NCBI RefSeq assembly: GCF_016127315.1 | Contig: NZ_CP065997.1 | Span: forward strand, 4,092,001 to 4,156,000 | Length of the DNA stretch: 64,000 nt | Origin: Achromobacter deleyi | Lineage (GTDB): Bacteria > Pseudomonadota > Gammaproteobacteria > Burkholderiales > Burkholderiaceae_B | Direction: 5' to 3' | Shown: in pieces, positions 19,076 through 26,814 of the stretch | Layout of the letters: the number at the start of each line of letters is the position of its first letter | Position numbering within the stretch: position 1 is the stretch's first letter | The notes under the pieces: model-generated | Database searches by the model: none | What the model was told of the DNA's origin: nothing | The model's input: the letters and a program-made list of their open reading frames with translations, nothing else | Program-made: the position numbers and the translations under genes

Positions 19076-19935
19076 CGTGCCAACCGGCGGACCAGTCCGC
19101 GTCCGCCGCCTACCCAGGTCTTCCACGCCAGCCACAGCTTGCGCAGCGGGGTCAGCGAGATGCGCTGGTGCAGCACCTGCCAGTTGTCGCGCTCGATCTC
19201 GTCGAGCAGCGCGTGATAGATCGCCGCCATCATCAGGCCGGGACGTTGCGCGCGCCGGTCGACCTCGGGCAGGCTGCGCATCGCCTCGCGGTACAGCTCG
19301 CGGGCGCGCTCGGCCTGGAACTTCATCAGGGCCGAGAAGCGCTCGGAATACTCGCCATTCAGGATGTCCGAGGCTTTGACCTCGAACTGCTGCATGTCGT
19401 TGACCGGAATGTAGATGCGGCCGCGGCGGGCGTCGTCGCCCACGTCGCGGATGATGTTGGTCATCTGGAACGCCAGCCCGAGCTTTTCGGCATAGACCAG
19501 CGTGGCCGGATCGGTGTAGCCGAAGACGCCGGCCGACAGTTCGCCGACCACGCCGGCGGCGTGCCAGCAATACTTGCGCAGGCCGGGCCAGTCCAGGTAG
19601 CGGGTCTGGTCGAGATCCATTTCCATGCCGTCGACCACCGCCAGCAGGCGTTCGCGCGTGATCGAACAGCTCTGCAGGTGCGGCAGCAGCGCGCGGGTCA
19701 CGGGATGGTCGGGCTTGCCGTCGAACATCTGGTCGACCTGCGTACGCCACCACGCCAGCTTGATGCGCGCCAGCGACGGATCGGTGCATTCGTCCACCAC
19801 GTCGTCGACCTCGCGGCAATAGGCGTACAGCGCCGTGATGGCGCGACGCCGCTCGGGCGGCAGGAACAGGAAGGAATAGTAGAAGCTGGAACCGCTCTTG
19901 GCGGCTTTCTCCTGGCAGTACTCGTCAGGGGTCAT
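19072..19935 (-). CDS. hpnD: presqualene diphosphate synthase HpnD
   Basis: 287 residues. Squalene/phytoene synthase fold with the first aspartate-rich motif in AYCREVDDVVDE and the second in QMTNIIRDVGDDARRGRIYIP, both Mg-diphosphate binding. HpnD condenses two farnesyl diphosphates to presqualene diphosphate. It overlaps hpnE by 4 nt and follows hpnC by 19 nt. The N-terminus MTPDEYCQEKAAKSGSSFYYSFLFLP is the standard HpnD start. Confidence 0.94.
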   Translation of the reverse strand: MTPDEYCQEKAAKSGSSFYYSFLFLPPERRRAITALYAYCREVDDVVDECTDPSLARIKLAWWRTQVDQMFDGKPDHPVTRALLPHLQSCSITRERLLAVVDGMEMDLDQTRYLDWPGLRKYCWHAAGVVGELSAGVFGYTDPATLVYAEKLGLAFQMTNIIRDVGDDARRGRIYIPVNDMQQFEVKASDILNGEYSERFSALMKFQAERARELYREAMRSLPEVDRRAQRPGLMMAAIYHALLDEIERDNWQVLHQRISLTPLRKLWLAWKTWVGGGRGLVRRLAR

Positions 19936-19954
19936 AGTTGGCAGGGCCGTTTAC

Positions 19955-20785
19955 TTACTTGATTGAGCGCCACAGCATGATGGCCCAGTCCTTGGCGCCC
20001 AATTCGGGTCGGTTCATGAATACATCGTAGCCGCACGCCTCGATCCGTTCCAGCACGCGCAGCCCGCCTTGCACCACCAGGCGCAGCTCCAGGCCGATGC
20101 GGCCCGGCAGGCGGCGCGCCAGCGGAGCGCCGAAGTGTAGCAGCGCGCGGGTCCGTTCGACCTGGAACGCCATCAGGGCGCGCCAGTCCGGCGTCAGGCG
20201 CGCGGCCGCCAGGTCTTCTTCCGAGACGCCGAAGCGGCGCAGGTCTTCCTGCGGCAGGTAGACGCGGTGCTTGTGCCAATCGACCCGCACATCCTGCCAG
20301 AAGTTCACCAGCTGCAACCCGGTGCAGATGGCGTCGGACTGCTCGACGTTCCGGGGATCGGCGGCCTCGAACAGGTGCAGCATCAGCCGCCCGACCGGGT
20401 TGGCCGAGCGGGTGCAGTAGTCGGCCAGCGTGGCGTAGTCGTCGTAGCGCTTGACGCTGATGTCCTGCTCGAAGGCCGACAACAGGTCGTAGAACGGCGT
20501 GATGGGCAGCTGGTGGCGGGCGATGGTGGCGGCCAGCGGCACGAAAATGCCGGCCAGCGCCGGCGCGCCGGGCGCGGGCGTGGCGCCCGGTTCGGCGCCG
20601 ATGCGGTGCAGTTCGGCGCGGAAGGCCGCCAGTTGGGTCAGCCGTTCGTCGTCGCTGGCGCTGCCTTCGTCGGCGATGTCGTCCGCCGCGCGGGCAAACC
20701 GGTACAGATCGGTCACGGCGCCGCGCAGCCTGCGCGGCAGCAGCAGCGAGGCGACGGGAAAATTCTCGTAGTGATCGATGGGCAT
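19955..20785 (-). CDS. hpnC: hydroxysqualene synthase HpnC
   Basis: 276 residues. DHYENFPVASLLLPRRLR at the N-terminus and YRFARAADDIADEG (first Asp motif) with LQLVNFWQDVRVDWHKHRVYLP (second) identify HpnC. It converts presqualene diphosphate to hydroxysqualene. It is the first gene of the hpnCDE unit and divergent from alr. No squalene-hopene cyclase gene is present in the window, so the product's fate (hopanoids or squalene) is not shown here. Confidence 0.94.
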   Translation of the reverse strand: MPIDHYENFPVASLLLPRRLRGAVTDLYRFARAADDIADEGSASDDERLTQLAAFRAELHRIGAEPGATPAPGAPALAGIFVPLAATIARHQLPITPFYDLLSAFEQDISVKRYDDYATLADYCTRSANPVGRLMLHLFEAADPRNVEQSDAICTGLQLVNFWQDVRVDWHKHRVYLPQEDLRRFGVSEEDLAAARLTPDWRALMAFQVERTRALLHFGAPLARRLPGRIGLELRLVVQGGLRVLERIEACGYDVFMNRPELGAKDWAIMLWRSIK

Positions 20786-20920
20786 GGTCTGGTCCTGCTT
20801 TCTGACTGCGGTCTGGCCGCGAGGGCCGGATCCCGGTCATTTTAGAGTACGCGCGGCGTCGCGGCCCCGCGCCGCCGGCACGCTGATCAGTTAGACTTAA
20901 GCGCCACAGGATCTCATACC

Positions 20921-22048
20921 ATGCCCCGCCCAATTTCAGCCACCGTTTCCGTTTCCGCCCTGGCCCACAATCTGGCTGCCGTGCGCAGCCACCTCGACCA
21001 GACCGCTGCCGCGGCCGCCGGCCTGCCGCCGTCGATCTGGGCGGTGATCAAGGCCAATGCCTACGGCCACGGCATCGAGCAGGCCGTCGCCGGTTTTTCC
21101 AAGGCGCAGGGGCTGGCCATGCTGGACCTGGACGAGGCCGTACGCTGTCGCGAGGCCGGTTGGGGCGGCCCGATCCTGCTGCTCGAAGGCTTCTTCAATC
21201 CGTCCGATCTCGAGATCGTCGACCGCTACCACCTGAGCATCACCGTGCACCAGCGCGAACAGCTCGACATGCTGGCCCGCGCCCGCCTGTCGCGCCGCGT
21301 GGACATCATGCTCAAGCTCAACAGCGGCATGAACCGGCTGGGCTTTTCGCCCGCCGCCTATCCCGCCGCCCACGAGCGCGCGCTGCTGCTGCAGCAGCAG
21401 GGCGTGATCGGCTCGATCGGCAAGATGACCCATTTCGCCTGCGCCGACGGCCCCCAGGGCATCACCGAGCAGATGGCGGTGTTCAATTCGGTGACGCATA
21501 AGATGACCGGGCCCGTCAGCGTCTGCAATTCGGCGGCCACCCTGCGCTTCGCCGAGGTCGCCGTGGGTTCCCAGACCCAGGCGCACTGGGTCCGTCCCGG
21601 CATCTGCCTGTACGGCGCCTCGCCCTTCGCCGACGCCGAGGCCAGCACTTTCGGCCTCAAGCCGGCCATGTCGATGCGTTCCGAGATCATCGCGGTGCAG
21701 GAACTGAAGGCCGGCGACTTGGTCGGCTACGGCGCGCTGTTCCGCGCCGACCGCGCCATGCGCGTCGGCATCGTCGCCTGCGGCTACGCCGATGGCTATC
21801 CGCGCCACGCCGCCACCGGCACCCCGGTGGTCGTGGCCGGCATCCGCACCCGGCTGGTCGGGCGGGTGTCGATGGACATGCTGATCGTCGACCTGGACCC
21901 GATTCCGGCCGCCGGCGTCGGCGCCCCGGTGTCGCTGTGGGGCGAAGAAGGCCCGTCGGTGGACGAAGTCGCCCTGGCGGCCGGCACCATCGGCTACGAG
22001 CTGCTGTGCGCCCTGGCGCCGCGCGTGCCGGTCACCCGGGACGCCTGA
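20921..22048 (+). CDS. alr: alanine racemase
   Basis: 375 residues. The PLP lysine is K44 in AVIKANAYGHG. The opposing catalytic tyrosine is Y270 in GDLVGYGALF, and CGYADGYPR and GRVSMDM are the usual alanine racemase motifs. It interconverts L- and D-alanine for peptidoglycan. Whether it is the biosynthetic Alr or catabolic DadX cannot be decided; there is no adjacent dadA. It ends 45 nt before a strong intrinsic terminator. Confidence 0.95.
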   Translation: MPRPISATVSVSALAHNLAAVRSHLDQTAAAAAGLPPSIWAVIKANAYGHGIEQAVAGFSKAQGLAMLDLDEAVRCREAGWGGPILLLEGFFNPSDLEIVDRYHLSITVHQREQLDMLARARLSRRVDIMLKLNSGMNRLGFSPAAYPAAHERALLLQQQGVIGSIGKMTHFACADGPQGITEQMAVFNSVTHKMTGPVSVCNSAATLRFAEVAVGSQTQAHWVRPGICLYGASPFADAEASTFGLKPAMSMRSEIIAVQELKAGDLVGYGALFRADRAMRVGIVACGYADGYPRHAATGTPVVVAGIRTRLVGRVSMDMLIVDLDPIPAAGVGAPVSLWGEEGPSVDEVALAAGTIGYELLCALAPRVPVTRDA

Positions 22049-22093
22049 TCCTTTTTTGACCAGACCCGGGGCACTTTTCCGGTCCCGGCCTGT

Positions 22094-22120
22094 CGGATGC
22101 CTGACGGCGTCCGTTTTTTT
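22094..22120 (+). terminator. intrinsic terminator of alr
   Basis: CGGATGCC (22094-22101) pairs with GGCGTCCG (22106-22113), one G-T wobble, loop TGAC, followed by seven T (22114-22120). Confidence 0.9.
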
Positions 22121-22164
22121 CGCCGGATACCCCCGCCCGCGGCGGCAGGTGTCCGGCATGCAAG

Positions 22165-22179
22165 AATTGCTACGCAATT
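22165..22179. promoter_or_regulatory. 15-bp dyad upstream of the SDR gene
   Basis: AATTGC (22165-22170) and GCAATT (22174-22179) are a perfect inverted repeat around TAC. It lies between the alr terminator and the hairpin before the SDR gene and is a candidate operator or promoter element. The surrounding bases are AT-rich relative to the genes. Confidence 0.4.
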
Positions 22180-22218
22180 TACAAGACAGGTAACGCCGGA
22201 TGGTGTCTACTTGAAAAA

Positions 22219-22241
22219 CCGGGCGCCCAGGCGCCCGTTTT
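22219..22241 (+). terminator. second terminator-like hairpin, in the leader of the SDR gene
   Basis: CGGGCGC (22220-22226) pairs with GCGCCCG (22231-22237), loop CCAG; flanking A's and T's (22238-22241) extend the stem. It ends 32 nt before the SDR ATG. It could attenuate the SDR transcript or end a short RNA made from 22121 onward. Confidence 0.55.
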
Positions 22242-22273
22242 CGCCCCAGTAACGAACGACGAGGTTTCGATCC

Positions 22274-22993
22274 ATGAAGGACAAATGCGTGCTCATCACG
22301 GGCGCCACCAAAGGCATAGGCTGGGCCCTTACGCAACGGCTGTCCGACATGGGTTGTCATGTGGTCGGTATCGCGCGCAATACCGGAGACGTGGACTTTC
22401 CGGGCTATCTCTATGCCTGTGACCTGGCCGACGCCGGCCGCACCGAGGAAGTGCTGCGCGAGATCCGCGAGAAATTCCCGGTCGACGCCGTGGTCAACAA
22501 CGTCGGCATCGCCTCGCCGCAGCCGCTGGGCGAAATCGACCTGGCCACCCTGTACAACGTGCTGGACCTGAACGTTCGCGTCGCCGTGCAGGTGACGCAG
22601 GCCTTCATCGAATCGATGAAGGTGCGCCGCGCCGGCCGTATCGTCAACGTCTGCAGCCGCGCCATCCACGGCGGGCTGGAACGCACCGCCTATTCGGCCG
22701 CCAAGAGCGCGCTGGTGGGCTGCACCCGCACCTGGGCGCTGGAACTGGCCGAATACGGCGTGACCGCCAACGCGGTGGCGCCCGGCCCCATCGAGACCGA
22801 AATGTTCCGCGCCACCCGTCCCGCGGGCAGCGAGGGCGAGAAGCGCGCGCTGGCCTCGGTGCCGATGAAGCGCCTGGGCACGCCGGCCGAAGTGGCCGCC
22901 GCCATCGCCTTCCTGCTGTCGGACGACGCCGGCTTCATCACCGGCCAGGTGCTGGGCGTGGACGGCGGCGGCAGCCTGGGCGGCCGCTCCTGA
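22274..22993 (+). CDS. SDR-family oxidoreductase
   Basis: 239 residues, classical short-chain dehydrogenase. TGATKGIG binds the dinucleotide, NNVGIA is the strand-4 motif, and the catalytic set is S (VCSRAI region) with Y-x-x-x-K in YSAAKSAL. The C-terminus FITGQVLGVDGGGSLGG matches FabG-like enzymes. An NAD(P)-dependent ketone/alcohol oxidoreductase; substrate unknown. It is monocistronic, convergent with the hpa cluster, and separated from it by the 53-nt palindrome. Confidence 0.88.
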   Translation: MKDKCVLITGATKGIGWALTQRLSDMGCHVVGIARNTGDVDFPGYLYACDLADAGRTEEVLREIREKFPVDAVVNNVGIASPQPLGEIDLATLYNVLDLNVRVAVQVTQAFIESMKVRRAGRIVNVCSRAIHGGLERTAYSAAKSALVGCTRTWALELAEYGVTANAVAPGPIETEMFRATRPAGSEGEKRALASVPMKRLGTPAEVAAAIAFLLSDDAGFITGQVLGVDGGGSLGGRS

Positions 22994-23067
22994 TCGCCAG
23001 GACTTGGCCAGGCGGCGCGGCCCATGGCTGGCACGCCGTCCGTGGCACAAGATAAAAAACGCCCCAT

Positions 23068-23120
23068 CTGAACTGACCCCCGAAAGTTGGACGAAATCCA
23101 ACCTTCGGGGGTCAGTTCAG
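23068..23120. repeat. 53-nt near-perfect palindrome resembling fused IS3-family termini; hpa-side terminator
   Basis: Bases 23068-23091 pair with 23097-23120: 23 of 24 positions complementary (mismatch A23085/C23103), loop CGAAA. Each arm reads TGAACTGACCCC followed by C-GAA and GTTGGA, which looks like terminal inverted repeats of IS3/IS150-group insertion sequences. No transposase lies between or beside the arms. Read on the minus strand, the hairpin is followed by GATGGGGCGTTTTTTATC, so it can terminate hpa-operon transcription. It sits between the convergent SDR and hpaI genes. Confidence 0.8.
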
Positions 23121-23154
23121 CAGGTGCCGTTTTCTTTTGGCTGCTTGCCGAGGC

Positions 23155-23955
23155 TCAGTAAGGCCCGCCGGCCTTGGCGACCGGCTTGAGGTCCTTGAAC
23201 TCGCCCGCCAGCTTCTCGGCCGCGCGCGCCAGCAGCACCGCGTCCACGCCCACCGCCACGAAGGTCGCGCCCAGCGACAGGTAATGCCTGGCCTGGGTCA
23301 CGCCGCTGTGCAGGATGCCGGCGGCCTTGCCCGACTTGACGATGCGGCCGATGGCCGCGTCGATGGTCCGCGTGACCTCGGGATGCTCGGGCTGGCCCAG
23401 GTAGCCCATGCTGGCCGACAGGTCGGCCGGGCCGATGAAGGCGCCGTCGACGCCGTCCACCGCCAGGATGGCTTCCAGCGCGTCCACGCCGCGCGGCGTC
23501 TCGATCTGCACCAGCACGCACATCTCGTCGTTGGCGCGTTCCAGGTAGTTGGGGATGCGGTTCCAGCGCGACGAACGCGCCAGCGCGCTGCCCACGCCAC
23601 GGATGCCCGTCGGCGGATAGCGCACCGCGGCCACCGCCGCCGCGGCCTCTTCGGCCGACTGCACCATCGGCACCAGCAGCGTCTGGGCGCCGGTGTCGAG
23701 GATCTGCTTGATCTGCACCGGGTCGTTCCAGGCCGGGCGCACCACCGGCGCCACCGGATAGGCGGCCACCGATTGCAGCTGCGCCAGCGTGGTCTGCAGC
23801 GTGTTTGGGGCGTGCTCGCCGTCGATCAGCAGCCAGTCGAAGCCGGCGCCGGCGATGATCTCGGAGGTGTAGGCGCTGGCCAGGCCGGCCCACAGGCCGA
23901 TCTGGGGCGTACCGGCGCGCAGCGCGCGCTTGAATTGATTGGTCAGGATATCCAT
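23155..23955 (-). CDS. hpaI: 4-hydroxy-2-oxoheptanedioate aldolase
   Basis: 266 residues of the HpcH/HpaI class II aldolase family. Active-site positions are H48 ([10 protein letters not shown]), R73 (VRPAWNDP), E152 (QIETPRG) and D178 (FIGPADLS), matching E. coli HpaI H45/R70/E149/D175. It splits 4-hydroxy-2-oxoheptanedioate into pyruvate and succinate semialdehyde, the last step of homoprotocatechuate meta-cleavage. It is the last gene of the hpaFG1-G2-H-I operon, 14 nt after hpaH. A second HpcH-family aldolase lies at 41.1 kb in a different context. Confidence 0.95.
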   Translation of the reverse strand: MDILTNQFKRALRAGTPQIGLWAGLASAYTSEIIAGAGFDWLLIDGEHAPNTLQTTLAQLQSVAAYPVAPVVRPAWNDPVQIKQILDTGAQTLLVPMVQSAEEAAAAVAAVRYPPTGIRGVGSALARSSRWNRIPNYLERANDEMCVLVQIETPRGVDALEAILAVDGVDGAFIGPADLSASMGYLGQPEHPEVTRTIDAAIGRIVKSGKAAGILHSGVTQARHYLSLGATFVAVGVDAVLLARAAEKLAGEFKDLKPVAKAGGPY

Positions 23956-23969
23956 GGGCCGCGTGGGGA

Positions 23970-24773
23970 TCAGATGAAGTGGCAGTTGACGGAGCCGAGC
24001 ACGCCGTAGTCGACGTTGAAGGTGTCGCCGGGGCGCGCGGCCACCGGACGGGTGAAAGAGCCCGACAGGATGATCTCGCCCGCTTCCAGCGCCACCTCAT
24101 GCGCGGCCAGCTTGTTCGCCAGCCATACTACGCCATTGGCGGGATGGTTCAAGACGCCGGCGGCCACGCCGGTCTCCTCGATCACCGCATTGCGCGACAG
24201 GATCGCGCCGATCCAGCGCAGGTCCAGCTCGCCGATCTTCACCGGCCGTCCGCCCATCACCACGCCGGCGTTGGCGGCGTTGTCGGCGATGGTGTCGAAC
24301 ACTTTGCGCGGACGCTTGCTGTCGGGGTCGATGCCGTGCGAGCGGGCATCGATGATCTCCAGCGCCGGGATCACGTAGTCGACCGCGTCGTACACCTGGA
24401 ACAGCGTCACGTTCGGGCCCTGCAGGCGCTTGCCCAGCACGAAGGCCAGTTCCACCTCCAGCCGCGGCAGGATGAAGCGGCCGGCGGGAATGTCGCCGCC
24501 GTCCTCGAAGAACATGTCGTCCAGCAGCATGCCGAAATCGGGCTCGTCGATCTGCGACGACAGTTGCATGGCGCGCGAGGTCAGGCCGATCTTGTGGCCG
24601 CGCTTGACGCGGCCCTCGCCCAGCTTGATGTCCATCCAGGCGCGCTGGATGGCATAGGCGTCGGCGATGGTGATGTCGGGATGCTCCAGCGAGATCTGGC
24701 GGATCTGCTGGCGGCTGCGTTCAGCGTCGTGCAGGCGTGCGGCCAGGGCGCGCACGGTGGTGGTGTCGAGCAT
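23970..24773 (-). CDS. hpaH: 2-oxo-hept-4-ene-1,7-dioate hydratase
   Basis: 267 residues, the same length as E. coli Hpa[14 protein letters not shown] carries the metal-binding E-x-E of the hydratase/FAH fold and [11 protein letters not shown] the third acidic ligand. [15 protein letters not shown] and [10 protein letters not shown] are typical of HpaH. It adds water to 2-oxohept-4-ene-1,7-dioate before the aldolase step. It lies between hpaG2 (26 nt upstream) and hpaI. Confidence 0.95.
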   Translation of the reverse strand: MLDTTTVRALAARLHDAERSRQQIRQISLEHPDITIADAYAIQRAWMDIKLGEGRVKRGHKIGLTSRAMQLSSQIDEPDFGMLLDDMFFEDGGDIPAGRFILPRLEVELAFVLGKRLQGPNVTLFQVYDAVDYVIPALEIIDARSHGIDPDSKRPRKVFDTIADNAANAGVVMGGRPVKIGELDLRWIGAILSRNAVIEETGVAAGVLNHPANGVVWLANKLAAHEVALEAGEIILSGSFTRPVAARPGDTFNVDYGVLGSVNCHFI

Positions 24774-24800
24774 GCGAAGGTATCCAGGTAAGAAGGGGAA

Positions 24801-25550
24801 TCAGGCGGGGTAGGGCACCAGCGTGTTGACGAGCCGGCCGATGCCGTCGATCTCGGTCACGACCTCGTCGCCCGGCTGCACGTTGACGATGCCGTCGGGC
24901 GTGCCGGTCAGGATCAGGTCGCCGGGCGACAGCGTCATGAAGCCGCTGAAGTACGCGATCAGGGCGGGGATGTCGAACACCATGTCGCGGGTGTTGCCGC
25001 GCTGGGTCTCGACGCCGTTGACGGTGGTGCGCAGGTCCAGGTTCATCGGGTCGGCGACGTCGTCGCGGTCCACCAGCCACGGCCCCAGCGGGGTGCAGGT
25101 GTCGCGGCTCTTGACGCGCAGGTTGGGGCGATACCAGTTCTCCAGGTAGTCGCGCAGCGCATAGTCGTTGGCCACGGTGTAGCCGGCCACGTAGTCGTAG
25201 GCCTGCTCGCGCGTCACGTCGCGGGCGGTCTTGCCGATCACCACGGCCAGCTCGCATTCGTAGTGCATGAAGCCCACGTCGGCCGGGCGCAGCGTCTGCG
25301 CGCGATGGCCGACGAAGGTGTTGGTGGCCTTGAGAAAGCCCAGCGGTTCGGCGGGCGCCTTGAACGCCAGCTCCTTGGCGTGGTCGGCGTAGTTGATGGC
25401 CAGCGTGAAGGTGGTGCGCGGCTCGATCGGCGGCAGCCAGGTCACCGCCTCCTCGGCCAGCAGGCGGCCGTCCGCCAGGCGGATCTGGCCGTTGCCGGCG
25501 TCGGTGGCGGCGTGGATGGCGCCTTCGTAGGCGATGCGTGCGTGTTTCAT
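24801..25550 (-). CDS. hpaG2: HpaG2: OPET decarboxylase/isomerase, C-terminal-type FAH unit
   Basis: 249 residues. A fumarylacetoacetate-hydrolase fold protein with the metal-binding E-x-E intact in MHYECELAVVIG, Asp in VANDYALRDY, and the terminal LILTGTPDGIVNVQPGDEVVTEIDGIGRL. It corresponds to the C-terminal, metal-binding half of E. coli HpaG, which decarboxylates 5-oxopent-3-ene-1,2,5-tricarboxylate and isomerises the product. In E. coli both halves are one polypeptide; here the halves are separate genes and the upstream half is fused to HpaF. The ATG at 25550 has GGAA upstream. Confidence 0.92.
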   Translation of the reverse strand: MKHARIAYEGAIHAATDAGNGQIRLADGRLLAEEAVTWLPPIEPRTTFTLAINYADHAKELAFKAPAEPLGFLKATNTFVGHRAQTLRPADVGFMHYECELAVVIGKTARDVTREQAYDYVAGYTVANDYALRDYLENWYRPNLRVKSRDTCTPLGPWLVDRDDVADPMNLDLRTTVNGVETQRGNTRDMVFDIPALIAYFSGFMTLSPGDLILTGTPDGIVNVQPGDEVVTEIDGIGRLVNTLVPYPA

Positions 25551-25570
25551 GGCGGGTTCCGTGGGGCGCC

Positions 25571-26599
25571 TCAGGCGCCGGCGATGAGCGTGTTGCCGAG
25601 CGTGCCGACCTGGGCGATGCGGATCTCGTAGCGTTGGCCCGCGCGCGCCAGCGGCGCATCGGCGCGGGCCCCGGCCAGCAGGATGTCGCCGGGCTCGAAG
25701 CTCATGAAGGCGGTGACGTCGGCGATCAGCCGGGCCACCGGCCGCACCAGGTCGGCGGTGCTGGCGCGCTGCGCCAGTTCGCCGTCGATCCAGACCTCGA
25801 TGCCGAGCGCGTCCGGATCCGGCACCGCCGCGGCCGGCGCCAGCGCCAGGCCGATCGGGCAGAAGCCGTCGCGGCACTGTTGCTTGAGCGCGGGACGGAA
25901 GTAGCTGTCGTGCGGCGCCGACAGGTCGGCCACCACGCGATAGCCGGCCACGTGGGCCAGCGCCTCGGCTTCGCTGACGCGGCTGGCGCGCCGGCCGAAC
26001 ACGATGCCCAGGGTGGCGCCGATGCGCACCTCGGGCACGTCGGCCGGCAGCGTGATGGCGTCGCCGTCGGCGGCATGGGTATTGGCCGGCTTGATGTACA
26101 GCACCGGCGCGCGCGGCGCGGCCTGGTAGGGCGGCGCGTTCACCGCCTCGCCCAGCGCGGCCAGCGCCTGGCGCGTATTGAGCGCGGCGCCCACCACCGT
26201 GCGCGGCAGCGCGGCGGCGCGGGCCGCCAGGTAGTCACGATAGTTGCTGTGCTTGTAGTTGAGCACCGCGTCGGCTTCCTCGACCTGCAGCGACAGGCCC
26301 AGCGGCCGACGCGCCATTTCCGGCGCCAGCGCGTCGCGCAGCGCCTGGAACGCGCGTTCGCCCAGGGCCGCCTGCTGCGCGGCGCTGCGGCCGTGGCCGA
26401 TGCGCAGCAGCACGTGGACAAAGGCATTGTCGGGATGGCCGTCGGCGATCAGGTAATCGTCGACCCGCACGGCGCGGGTGCGCGCGCCGGCCAGCGGATA
26501 CAGGCTGCCGTCGCCAACGGCGGCGTCCTGCACCGCGCGCATCAGGGCGCGGGTGTCCAGGTCCAGGTTGGCGGAGTACTCAATCCAGATATGTGGCAT
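25571..26599 (-). CDS. HpaF-HpaG1 fusion: CHM isomerase joined to N-terminal-type FAH unit
   Basis: 342 residues. Residues 1-125 are 5-carboxymethyl-2-hydroxymuconate isomerase HpaF: MPHIWIEYSANL exposes Pro at position 2 as the tautomerase catalytic base, followed by FPLAG-like LYPLAGARTRAVRVDDY and FVHVLLRIGHGRS. Residues about 135-342 are a HpaG1-type FAH unit (VLYIKPANTHAADGDAITLP, HVAGYRVVADLS, FEPGDILLAGARADAPLA). The E-x-E metal site of HpaG2 aligns with G-x-T (IGATLGIVFG), so this half should not bind metal and probably needs HpaG2 as partner. The start is set at 26599 because Pro must follow Met. First gene of the operon. Confidence 0.88.
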   Translation of the reverse strand: MPHIWIEYSANLDLDTRALMRAVQDAAVGDGSLYPLAGARTRAVRVDDYLIADGHPDNAFVHVLLRIGHGRSAAQQAALGERAFQALRDALAPEMARRPLGLSLQVEEADAVLNYKHSNYRDYLAARAAALPRTVVGAALNTRQALAALGEAVNAPPYQAAPRAPVLYIKPANTHAADGDAITLPADVPEVRIGATLGIVFGRRASRVSEAEALAHVAGYRVVADLSAPHDSYFRPALKQQCRDGFCPIGLALAPAAAVPDPDALGIEVWIDGELAQRASTADLVRPVARLIADVTAFMSFEPGDILLAGARADAPLARAGQRYEIRIAQVGTLGNTLIAGA

Positions 26600-26633
26600 G
26601 ACAGGCGCGGGACCAGCCCTCTCCGGCATATTG

Positions 26634-26676
26634 TTAGCATGTTAATTATCATAGTGAAAAAGCGGGGCCGCGGCAA
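26634..26676 (-). promoter_or_regulatory. hpaFG1-G2-H-I promoter with HpaR-type operator
   Basis: On the minus strand TTGCCG (26676-26671), 17-nt spacer and TATGAT (26653-26648) form a sigma70-type promoter. The imperfect palindrome TTAGCATGTTAA (26634-26645, 10 of 12 symmetric) overlaps the expected start of transcription. It shares the GTTAA half-site with the operator at the divergent hpaE promoter. Confidence 0.7.
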
Positions 26677-26712
26677 TCGCCGGCGCGCCCGCGCGACAGG
26701 GGTTTTCCGCCG

Positions 26713-26754
26713 TTGACAGCGCCATCGCCGGCGCATAAAGTTAACGAGTTAACT
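26713..26754 (+). promoter_or_regulatory. hpaE-hpaD promoter with perfect palindromic HpaR-type operator
   Basis: TTGACA (26713-26718), 17-nt spacer, TAAAGT (26736-26741). The palindrome AGTTAAC-GA-GTTAACT (26739-26754) overlaps the -10 and start point, so a bound repressor would block RNA polymerase. HpaR, a MarR-type repressor encoded at the far end of the cluster, is the natural candidate. Confidence 0.75.
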
Positions 26755-26814
26755 AAATTGTCGGGCCGCCCGCCGCATCGGCGCCGGCCGTCCGCGAAAG
26801 GCGAGGAGACGCAC

